A stretch of DNA of 64,000 bases from Abelmoschus esculentus (taxonomy: Eukaryota > Streptophyta > Magnoliopsida > Malvales > Malvaceae), in NCBI GenBank assembly GCA_035048815.1, contig JAUCBN010000055.1, forward strand, positions 255,501 through 319,500, given 5' to 3'. The position numbers and the translations under genes are program-made. Within the stretch, counting starts at the first letter, position 1. Every line of letters begins with the position of its first letter. Below, piece by piece: positions 36,378 to 46,501 of the stretch. The notes beneath the pieces were generated by a model. It was not told the origin of the DNA. It saw nothing but the letters and a program-made list of their open reading frames with translations, and ran no database searches.

Positions 36378-38032
36378 AGAATTGGTGAAATCATGTATGG
36401 GATATCATTTCCAGCTAAGCTTCAAGGATGTCTGAAGCCAAAACTGCAAATTACTGATGCCGACTATCATCGTTTATGTGATGGAGATTATCATATTCAT
36501 GTCATGTTATTATATGCATACATGCAGTTTGCAATTTTATATGGAGGTTAATATTAGTTTTTGTATCTTCCAACAAAGACAATATAGTTTAAAAGGTACT
36601 ATTGATGCATACATGTTATTAGTTTTGCTTCAAGGAAGTCTGAAATCTTGTGGACTAGAAAAAATTGTGTTAGCTTAAAAGTAATAATAATGAAAATATT
36701 TTTTATATACAAATTTATGTAAATTTTAGTTTATATGAGTTTAATTTTTAAGATTTTGATTTTTAAGTTAAGGTTCATAGGTTAGTGTGTAAAATTTGGG
36801 ATGTATATGAATAGAATTTAGAGTTTATAGTTTAGGGTTCAAGATTTAGTGTTGAGGGTTGTGTTTGTAATTTAAGTTTTAGATTTTATGGTTTAAATTT
36901 AAAGGATTTGTGTATTTTTTTTACACGATTTATGAATCAAAATATAACTTAGTATTAATTTGATTAGTAATTAAAAATTTTATTCTTTTTCGGTGTTATT
37001 TATATTTTTACCGTTAAAATTTAAAATTAGTGTTTAAAGTGTAAAGAATGTGAGTAAAAATCTTGTCTCTTTCCCATATATCCTTCCATACCTCCCTTGA
37101 AAATTTTCTAAAAATTGAATTTCAAACTTTAACCCATATTTTTTATATTTTAAACCTTAAATCTTATACTTTAAAAAATACACCCTAACTCTAATTCCCT
37201 AAACTTTAACCTTAAATCCTAAACTTTCTAATTTAAAACGAAGGTATGGAAGGACGTCCGGAAAAGAGATTAGAGGATTTGCACCCATAAAATGTAGGTT
37301 TAATTTTTTATTGTTTGATATAAATATATATTTTATAGAACTAGTTGGGCATATACAAAAGCGAAAGGGATGACTTATGTTTTGATTAGGTTGGATATTT
37401 TTAACAAATTATTTTAATTTCTCCTGGTTTCTTTTTTATTTTCTAAATTAAGTTTTGGATTGAACTATTTTAACTTTATTTGGACAAAATATAATATTAT
37501 TATCTTATATATTAATAGTAAAAAATGCGGGTTTTAATTTAAGGATTATTGTTTAGGTGGTAAGGCTTAAAATTAGAAATTTAGATTCAATGGGTAATTG
37601 TTTTTATGTTTTCCAATTTATTTGATAATTTTTAATGTTTTGTAAATAAATTTTCTACAAAATAAATTTCAAATAAATAAATAAATTTTCCGACATTGTC
37701 CTCTTCTGTCGTATTTTCTTTCCCGCATATCTCAGTGACCCCAGTCCATTCTCACAGTTTGTGTTGGCAATTTCTAGTGGAAAAAACAAGACCAACAGAG
37801 ACAAAAGACAATGGCACTGAACATGCCAACCATGTGCACTGTTCTGGAACTAAAGAAAATGATTATCATTATTAAGACACAAAACATGAATGTGCACCAT
37901 ATTGTTCAACAATACACCTATATATCTGTGAGAGATAATTACATAAATTTTCTTTTCTCGATCTTCAGGATTTTGATGGTTTCCAGCATCTTTTCCAGGC
38001 GTCAATTTCTAGCTTGTAATTTCAACCAGACC
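36378..38032. other. Convergent intergenic region between STM and the SRF gene
   Basis: STM 3' UTR to roughly 36700, then AT-rich DNA with degenerate telomere-like phrases: tttagggtt-type at 36770-36900 and the complementary ccctaaa-type at 37140-37220, about 300 bases apart. No gene seen. Confidence 0.5.
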
Positions 38033-41000
38033 TTAAAATGACAGGTCCCCTGCTTCATGATCTGGAGTTTTGTATGCAAATCCAGATTCCTCGCTCGGTC
38101 TCCTTTTCACAACACTCGCCCTTTGCACTAACCTCACTAACGCTTGCACAACCTCAGACATGGGAGGCCGAAACTCGGGTTCCGGCTGCATATAAACAAA
38201 CGAAATAGAAAAGTTGATAGTATGTCATGTAATCGCGTCCTTTTGTTTTAAGCTTTTTCTTTAACCCAATTTGTCCCAAAGTATTAGTAAGTTCCTATAC
38301 CTGAACACACAGAGCGATGATGTCGGCAAAACGCGACAAAGATTTTGCAGGATACATGCCATTGAGTTTAGGATCGACCATTTTCGCAAGAGCATCGATA
38401 TCATGTAGTTGTGGAGTGGCCCATCTGACAAGTGATTGCTCTGATCTCACCCTTGAACTAAACATTATACAATGCCAATTATATCGAAAGAAAATTTTAC
38501 TTTCTTGGTAACAATGTCAATATACGAATAGATCATTAGCTAGACAACGAGTTTTACCTGTCCAATGGTTTCCGACCAGTCAGCAGCTCCAACATCACCA
38601 CTCCAAAACTGTACACGTCGCTCTTTACAGTATATATTCCCGACAATGCAAACTCGGGAGCACTATAACCAAATGAACCAACCACTTGTGTCGAAACCTG
38701 CCCATTGTGGAATGAAAACAAAAAAAGGTTAAAGCATTCCATCACAGAGGCAAACCTTGATCACCAAAGACTCGTTATCCTAAAGACATTTTTACCGGTC
38801 GCTCGGTATTTGGGGTAAGAGCAGCTAAACCACAGTCGGACAGGTGAGGATTGAGCTCTTCGTCAAGTAAGATGTTTGCTGACTTGAAATTTCTATGTAC
38901 AATCGATGGCAAGCACACTTCGTGCAAGTACCTGAAACAATAGCTTCATCAAAAATGAACATATGCAAGCAAACAGCTGAGGGGATAGAGAGACAAAAAT
39001 AATCGCACACATATAACATACTCTAAAGCTCGGGCAGTGCCGAGTGCCACTCTGACACGTGCATTCCAGCTTAATGTCTTGCTGTCATCATCAGAAAAGT
39101 GCAGCATCTCGTGAAGACTACCATTCCCGACATATTCATATACTAGAAGTCGTTGTCCATGCTCGGCACAATATCCAGCTAATGTAACAATATTAGGATG
39201 TCTCAGGCGTGACATATTTGAGACGGCTTCCAGAAAATTGTCTTCCTCTTGTAATGATAATGCAGCATTGTCTATCTTTTTAATAGCCATTGTCTAGATC
39301 AAACAAAATAAAAGTTAATTGTTATCGAATTGAAAAAGGATGCATTATCGGAGAAGTTCAATATTATACATGTATTAAGGTGAAGTTACCTTTCCGTTTG
39401 GAAACTCTGCCTTGTAAACACGACCGAGAGAACCTTCACCAATAATGTATTCTTGACTAAAACTATTTGTTGCTGTTTGCAAAGCAGCAACGGTATATGA
39501 TGCAGCAGTGATGGGAGACTTCATTCTGTTTATAGATCCATTTTTGGAAATCCTTTCGACCGTCACTTTTTCAGCTGGTGGGGGTTTCAAATCTATAACA
39601 GCAGCAACACTTTTAACCCTTTGCTCTTGCATTTCAGTATGTCCTGCAAAAAACAAAGACGGATACCGGTTTGGCAATCCAAAGGTGCAACGGAAAAGTA
39701 AAATTTCAAAGCAATTTACTGTTCGGATAACATAAATATGAAGAAAACCTACCACCATTGGAGCCAACTGAAAGACTTCCCCTCGAAGCTCTTCTGCCAC
39801 TCACCTTTTTTTTACTTTTACGGATGCAGAAAACAACTGCAAGTAGTGCCAGGGAAACTACCAAAACAGAACCAAGAGCTATTCCGACAATTTGTCCAGC
39901 CGACGGTCCGTTATCTGACTCTGATGATTGAGCATCAGCAGTGGGGGATGTACTAGTTCCTGATCCAGTTTTATGTCTACTACGAGATCTATCAGGTGGA
40001 GGTGGACTAAATGGTGATGGCGGAGGAGCTGGTCTATTGTCAAAGGAGTTGCCATCGTATCTGTTTCATGTTTATTATAGCAAAGTCAAACATTTTGCAT
40101 AAACTAAATATCCAAACGTTAAGCTGGTTACATCAAGCCTTACATAAATGTCGGGAGTGAAAGAAGCTCTTGAGGAATCCATCCACTGAAATGGTTCTTC
40201 GCAACATTTCTGTTTCAGAATCTAGGGTGCATAAGAACATACATCCGAAAGTGTAGACCCAACACCAGAATGGGAAAAGTAACTTACAGAGTTTGCAAAG
40301 GTAAACCCGAAAGGACATTAAGAGAACCGGTAAATTGATTGTTCTGTACATACCTGCCACAAATTCAAATATCAATAGCACGTTGTAAAGCTCCCTAAAT
40401 GTCTAAAATCTACTTTGCCTTTTGTTTTTACACTTAATGAAGCGCACTTACAGCAAAGAAAGATTGCTCAATGAGCTAAACGAAACAGGCAGATCTCCAC
40501 TAAAATTGTTGAAAGAAATATCCCTGCATTAACAGGGTAACCAAATCATAGTGTTGTTGGAAAAGTATTCGATACGGGAAACAGACTACAGGTGCATATC
40601 ATATCATGGCTAAATGTCATGTATTCATATAATATAAAAGGTTGAGCTCTCTTACAATGTACCAAGGTCAAGAAGATTAGCAAAAATGTCTCCAACAGAC
40701 GGGGAGAGTGAATTGCGGCTTGCATTGCTATAACACAGTTTTACAAATAGGAAATGAGAGGAAGCTCGATTTGCCAAATAACTGTGTTACGATTAACTAA
40801 AAGCCATAGTATCCGAGATATGTCACTTACAGGTAAGTAAGAGTAACCATGTTGGAAAGGGAATAAGGAAAACTCCCACTTAAGTTATTACCTGCAACAT
40901 TCCTGCATAGTATAATAAATAATCCTTTTAATGTTTAGCAGGGTGAAATGCATTATAACATTAGAAACAAAATGAATCAGTGACATTACAGGCTCGTAAG

Positions 41001-42008
41001 ATTCAGTGGTAATTGGTACGGAATTGTATCATGAATGTTGTTGTTGCTCAAATCACTAACATAATACAAAGAAAAAGGCCGATTAACTAATTAGATAGTT
41101 AATAAAAGAGATACAATCTCGATGTTTCCTGCCGGGGAAACGAGAGCAACGGAATCATCTTACAGTGTTCTCAAGGACATAAGATCATTGAGCAAGTATC
41201 CCATGGTTCCAGATAGTCCTAATCCAGAAATATCACTGTAAAGAACAACAACCAATTAACCAAAATATCAACTCATCATCAAACTACTGAATTCCGAATT
41301 GCTATAATCGAAATATGTACTCTCATACACGGAAACAACGGCCGAGCCTTCGCAAGTAACCCCTTTCCATGACTCTCCGCATGGATCGCCACTGTCACTT
41401 TTCCAATTTGTTAACTCTGTAGGACTGTTCAATGAAGTGTACAGGACCTGAAGAGCTTGAACTACCCACATAAAAAAGAGTAAAGAAAACGGCTTAATTA
41501 GAAAACCCCAGGTTCCATATTAGCAAATCAAATACAGATTAGATTGAATTAAACCTTCCATTTATGTAACTAAAACCCAAATATTGTAGATTTTCTGCAG
41601 CTGGATACCATAAAAGCATCACTATCCCCCACCCCCCACCCAAAAAAAATCACAACACCAGAAACCAAAACAAATACTACAGTTTTTCACTCTCTTCTCA
41701 TATTTTCTGGAGAAACAAACACTTTACACAGCAGAAAAGATTAAACCTTCCAACCAAAAGATCATTTCTTTACTAAAGCACAAAAAAACAAACTTGTCAA
41801 CACTCATCATACAACCAACCCAACGAATCCAATGCCAAAACAACCAAACCAAAACACAAAAACCCAAAACAGAAGAGGAAAAAATACCATCTGTAGAATC
41901 AGTGTTGCAATGAGCAGGAGTGAAAACAGAGATCAACCCAAGTAAGACCAACTCAGTAACTAACAAACGAGCCATAGAAAGAGATAAACCCTTGTTGATA
42001 CAACCCAT
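38033..42008 (-). CDS. STRUBBELIG-RECEPTOR FAMILY leucine-rich-repeat receptor pseudokinase
   Basis: Sixteen exons on the minus strand run from 42008-41888 (signal peptide) through 41461-41329, six or seven LRR exons of 66 or 72 nt (41235-40144), 40060-39753, 39643-39390, 39293-39022, 38931-38796, 38697-38558, 38457-38301 to 38185-38033; total 2160 nt, 719 residues. Order: signal peptide, SUB domain (NWKSDSGDPCGESWKGVTCEG), about six LRRs, Pro-rich juxtamembrane (APPPPSPFSPPPPDRS), one helix IVGIALGSVLVVSLALLAVV, kinase domain. The HRD site reads HRN and DFG reads DCG, as in known SRF members, so catalytic activity is doubtful. Arabidopsis relatives act in tissue patterning and in root iron or cell-wall signalling. 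Closest to the SRF1/3/8 type by eye; the member is not resolved. Confidence 0.92.
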
Positions 42009-43111
42009 TTTCTCTTCTTGTAGTAATAATAGTACTATGTACTGTATAGTAAGTTTACAGGTGATTTTGGCAGCGTTTAGAGGTGAAAAGAAAAGATCAG
42101 ATGAGGAGCAGGCAACGAACGAGAACCATGGAAGCGCAAGCAGCGGTGAAGGATGAAAATGTGAAGTAGTTGTTGGGAAACTTTGTAGTTGGAGACATCG
42201 CCATTAAGGAAAAAGAAAAGAAAAACAATGGATTCGAAGCTTGAGACTTGAGAGTAGTAATGAAGAGAGAGTATGTATCCTATAATATTATATGAGTTTG
42301 ATTGAAGAGTTTCTTTGTTTTTATCCGTGTCGGCGAAAATCAAAGAAAATTAGAGCTGGCAGTAAAATCTCCAAGAAAATTCAATATATATAGACATTAT
42401 ACAATGAATACAGTTTGATATTTGTTAAATTTGAAGGAAAAAATGAATTGTTCCATTTAAACTTGTAATTTTTTTAAAATTTATTTTTATTTATCAATTA
42501 TTCTACGATTTAAATTATGTTCCTATAAAAACACAAACAATACAAATATGTCAACATTTAGTCTGGTGCAGTGCAGTCAATGCAAGCAAGGTATGACATT
42601 TCCTCAGATCTCACTCCACTTCTCAACTGTCCCTTTCTAGATTTTGGTCTTATAGTTTAAGTTTTTCATTAAAAAGATTGATAATTTGATATTATTGAAG
42701 GTAAAGTTAAGATTTTTAGGGACTAAAAAAAAATTATGATTTTTTTTTTCAAATCTAAATGTGTAAATTTACCAATGAAACTGATTTCACCGTTTATAAT
42801 CATTTACTTGACATGATTATAAAGGTGAAGTGATGATTTTTCATGAGAGACCGTTAATAAATTATAATTTTTTCAGAATTGAAATATAATTTTATTATTA
42901 TTTAAGTTATAGTTTTATTTTTTTTAAAAAAAATTAAATTGAAATTCTATCCTAGGTAAAACTTGAATTAGTATATAAAAAAACTATTTAAAAATAATTA
43001 CGATTTATTTCTCCCTAGTTTATCCTCAGTCCTTACTATTCTATTGATCCTTATATTTCCTATTTTTACTATCTTACTAAATGTTGAATAATGAGACTCA
43101 ACCTAGCCTAG
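42009..43111. other. SRF promoter/leader and flank of the retrotransposon
   Basis: The 5' UTR and promoter of the SRF gene lie next to 42009-42350. The rest is AT-rich with T and A runs. The retrotransposon starts at 43112 after the sequence acctagcctag. Confidence 0.5.
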
Positions 43112-43316
43112 TGTCACGACCCGCCAGCAACAATAAGGTTAATAAATCATCCTTGGGCATTCTTGAGGAATCCATGCACCAAGGAAGCTTCCAGAATGAC
43201 CTAGAATGGCCTACATCCATGTCAAGGATTCCATCACGCTCTAGAATGTTCCAAAAGGTTCCACCAAGATCTAGACACGTCTAGAAGGTCTTAGAAGATT
43301 GTAGAAGACTAGATGA

Positions 43317-43344
43317 TTCTAGAAGGTTCTAGAACATTCTAGAA
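43317..43344 (+). promoter_or_regulatory. Six-unit perfect heat-shock element in the LTR
   Basis: TTC and GAA blocks alternate with exact two-base spacing: TTC 43317, GAA 43322, TTC 43327, GAA 43332, TTC 43337, GAA 43342. This is the nGAAnnTTC consensus bound by heat-shock-factor trimers, repeated without a break. Further three-unit HSEs follow at 43372-43384 and 43392-43404, all upstream of the TATA box. The same array is present in the 3' LTR at about 45995-46022. Confidence 0.85.
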
Positions 43345-43602
43345 GGATGAAGAAGGTACTGGAAACATCTAGAACATTCTAGAAGGATCAAGAATGTTCT
43401 AGAAGACCCTGGAAGACCCTTGAAAGATCAGGACTACTCTGAAAGTCTTTAGAGTTCTCTAGAACATTGTAGATAGTTGTAGACATGTATAAGATAATGT
43501 AGAAATCTCTAGAATAGTATAGATCCTAGTAGATATTTTAGGAGGCAACATATAAGCCGTCCGATCAAGTAAATCCTAACCGTTCATTCAAGAGGTGGGA
43601 GC

Positions 43603-43611
43603 CTATAAATA
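43603..43611 (+). promoter_or_regulatory. LTR TATA box
   Basis: TATAAATAG in a GC-rich context (gagcctataaatagggtcac type), about 260 bases after the main heat-shock array. It is conserved in the 3' LTR. Confidence 0.75.
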
Positions 43612-43826
43612 GGGTCACCCCCTTCATTTTGTAGACAACCTGAGAAGTTAAGCATTCTTGTAAGAGTTTTCTTAAGCTTAATACAAAAGCTTTCCTTTAA
43701 ATTCCTTTGCCTTCTCTTGTCTTTCTTTGCTTAGCCACAAGGTTGCGTGTAAGTAAGGCTTGCTAACATAGCTCGGGAGTGTTAGCGCCGCACGGATTAG
43801 TTTGAGAGAATTAAGTTCGTGACAGT

Positions 43827-43838
43827 TGGTATCAGAGC
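43827..43838 (+). other. Primer-binding site (initiator Met tRNA type)
   Basis: TGGTATCAGAGC starts two bases after the 5' LTR and matches the 3' end complement of plant initiator methionine tRNA, the usual primer of plant LTR retrotransposons. Confidence 0.9.
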
Positions 43839-45761
43839 ATGCTCGATCTTATTCGGGACATGGCCAAGACCGGGAAGACTCAAGTTGCTAGCTTAACCGA
43901 GGCTGAGATTACTCAAGAGCCACAACGAGGGCGCGAGGAGGAAGTTGATCCTGCATTGCCTAAGCCACGAGCCAAGTCGAGGGACGTCATCACTAGCTTG
44001 GAGTCACGCTTGACTCATGTGGAGGAAAGCGTCGGGGGCATGGGTGCCCAAGTGGACGACCTTCACCAAAGAGTGGAAGGCCTTGAGGCGGAGGATGCCG
44101 AGATCCACACGGCCATGAAGGCTATGATGCTCAAGCTAGAAGGGACCGTGCTCGGGGAGATAGGCAAGGTTCAAGACCACCTCATGGAGGAGCTCTTAAA
44201 GGTAAGTGCTTCCCTCAATCAAGAGCTAGACAACATCTGGGCTAAAGTCGAAACACTACAAGGTGATGTTGCCTTGTGCAAACGTGCGATGGTCGCCGGG
44301 CCAAGCACTTCTTATGATGCTAGAAGGGTCGAAGTACCCAAGCCAAGAACTTTCTCAGGGGCACGCAACGCCAAAGAAGTAGATAACTTCTTGTGGGGGC
44401 TAGAGCAATACCTTTGCGTTACCGGAATCATGGACGAGGCAACCAAGATTCAAACCGCAACATTATACCTCACCGAAACCGCCATGCTTTGGTGGAGGAG
44501 AAGGCGTTTAGACGTTGAAAAAGGTACGTGCACCATTGCCACCTTTGATGACTTTAAAAGAGAGCTTAAACGACAATTCTATCCGAAGAATGCCGAAGAT
44601 AAGGCCCGAGCTCGTTTGCGAAGGCTCAAGCAATCGAGGAGCATCCATGACTATGTCAATGAGTTCACCAACTTAGTGCTCGAGATCCCCGATCTCTCCG
44701 AGAAAGATTCGCTCTTCAATTTTATGGATGGACTCCAACAATGGGCGAAAGTCGAGTTAAAGCGTCGGGGAGTACAAACCCTTGCCGATGCCATTGCCGT
44801 AGCCGAAAACTTAATTGACTATTCTAGCCACAAGGAGACTACATCTAAGCCGAAGGATGGGAAGAGTAATAAAGCTGTGGGTTGGAGAGATAAGAGCCCT
44901 CGAAAAGATGATCACCACGAGGATCACTCAAGCAAACCCAAGGACTCGTCCTCATGGAAAGGAAAGGCCAATGATAGATCTCAAGAAGCTCGAAGCACCA
45001 AAAGTTCACCACCAAGTAAGTGCTTCATTTGTGATGGTGATCATTGGGTTCGGGAGTGTCCACAAAGGCAAGCACTTAGCTCTCTCTTAGCAAAGCATCG
45101 TGAAGATAGTGATGTCGAGGAGTCTGAGTCCGATGCACAAATTGGATCCATGCAATTGCTAAACGTGATGCAATCCACCCCGAAGACCGAAGCCAAGAGG
45201 TTACTATATGTGGACATCACAATCAATGGAAAAGCGTCAAAGGCAATGCTTGACACAGGTGCGTCCCATAACTTTATTTCTCTTGATGAAGCAAAAAGGC
45301 TAGGTCTTAAGGCAACAAAAGGGAAATGATCCATCAAGGCAGTCAACTCCACTGCCCTACCAATCCAAGGCATTGCACGTGGGGTCAAGACCAATGTAGG
45401 GACATGGTCTGGCCACCTAGACTTCACAGTAGCCTCGATGGAAAACTACAAGCTCGTCCTAGGCATTGATTTCTTTGACAGGGCCAAAGCTATTCCGATG
45501 ACATATGCCAACACCTTGTGCATCACGGAGGGTCACCAAGCTTGTGTGGTTCCAACCATCAGGGCCACCAAGCCAAATTCTAAAGTGATCTCATCACTTA
45601 GAATGGAGGAGCTTGAAGAATTCAAGAATGTTACACCTCTAAAGTTGCGAAGGAGGCTACCACCAAGGGGAAAGGTGGATCCTAAGATCACGTCTAAACC
45701 GAAACGAAAGCAAGTTGGGAGTCCAAGGAAGAACACCAACAATTCCATGAAGACGCGATGA
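43839..45761 (+). pseudogene. Retrotransposon gag-protease, broken by one stop codon
   Basis: One frame from ATG 43839 to TGA 45327-45329 encodes 496 residues and the same frame continues to 45761. Order: coiled-coil region about 48-145 with heptad Leu/Val/Ile, gag capsid-like region about 165-320 (retrotrans_gag type, WWRRRRLDVE and FKRELKRQFYP), a basic linker, a zinc knuckle with C-x2-C-x3-H-x4-C from residue 395, and the start of an aspartic protease with DTGASHNFIS at about 472. The stop falls inside the protease where relatives carry Trp, so a single G-to-A change would explain it. Downstream, LVLGIDFFDRAKAIP and further protease sequence is still readable. The first 496 residues could still be made as a gag protein. 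Confidence 0.85.
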
Positions 45762-45774
45762 GGGCGTCGCGAGC

Positions 45775-45789
45775 TTAGGTGGGGGAGAA
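45775..45789 (+). other. Polypurine tract
   Basis: The purine run around aggtgggggagaa immediately precedes the 3' LTR, where plus-strand DNA synthesis is primed in LTR retrotransposons. Confidence 0.75.
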
Positions 45790-46501
45790 TGTCACGACCC
45801 GCCAGCAACAATGAGGTTAATAAATCATCCTTGGGTATTCTTGAGGAATCCATACACCAAGGAAGCTTCCAGAATGACCTAGAATGACCTACATCCATGT
45901 CAAGGATTCCATCACGCTCTAGAATGTTCCAAAAGGTTCCACCAAGATCTAGACACGTCTAGAAGGTCTTAGAAGATTGTAGAAGACTAGATGATTCTAG
46001 AAGGTTCTAGAACATTCTAGAAGGATGAAGAAGATGCTGGAAACATCTAGAACATTCTAGAAGGATCAAGGATGTTCTAGAAGACCCTGGAAGACCCTTG
46101 AAAGATCAGGACTACTCTGAAAGTCTCTAGAGTTCTCTAGAACATTGTAGATAGTTGTAGACATGTATAAGATAATGTAGAAATCTCTAGAATAGTATAG
46201 ATCCTAGTAGATATTTTAGGAGGCAACATATGAGCCGTCCGATCAAGTAAATCCTAACCGCCCATTCAAGAGGTGGGAGCCTATAAATAGGGTCACCCCT
46301 TCATTTTGTAGACAACCTGAGAAGTTAAACATTCTTGTAAAAGTTTTCTTAAGCTTAATACAAAAGCTTTCCTTTAAATTCTTTTGCCTTCTCTTGTCTT
46401 TCTTTGCTTAGCCACAAGGTTGCGTGTAAGTAAGGCTTGCTAACATAGTTCGGGAGTGTTAGCGCCACACGGATTAGTTTGAGAGAATTAAGTCCGTGAC
46501 A
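45790..46501 (+). repeat. 3' LTR
   Basis: 712 bp copy of the 5' LTR, with the heat-shock array, the TATA box and the same terminal TGTCAC/GTGACA. Confidence 0.92.

Larger units (their letters stand above)
43112..43824 (+). repeat. 5' LTR
   Basis: 713 bp, begins TGTCACGACCCGCC and ends TTCGTGACA. It differs from the 3' LTR by 17 substitutions, all transitions, and one C-run length change. U3 is packed with tctagaa-type phrases (43225-43520). A TATA box lies at 43603-43611, so transcription should start near 43635. Confidence 0.92.
43112..46501 (+). mobile_element. Non-autonomous LTR retrotransposon with gag and protease only
   Basis: A complete 3.39-kb element: 5' LTR 43112-43824, primer-binding site, one gag-protease frame, polypurine tract, 3' LTR 45790-46501. 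LTR ends are TGTCAC and GTGACA. The flanks share CTAG at both borders (cctag before, ctagg after), a short or imperfect target duplication. The 0.5 kb after the protease has no reverse transcriptase, RNase H or integrase, so it would need enzymes from a partner. gag and RVP_2-type protease resemble the Ty3/gypsy side. The arrangement resembles the plant terminal-repeat gag elements. The element lies 1.1 kb upstream of the SRF gene and 2.6 kb downstream of the WRKY gene. Confidence 0.9.
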
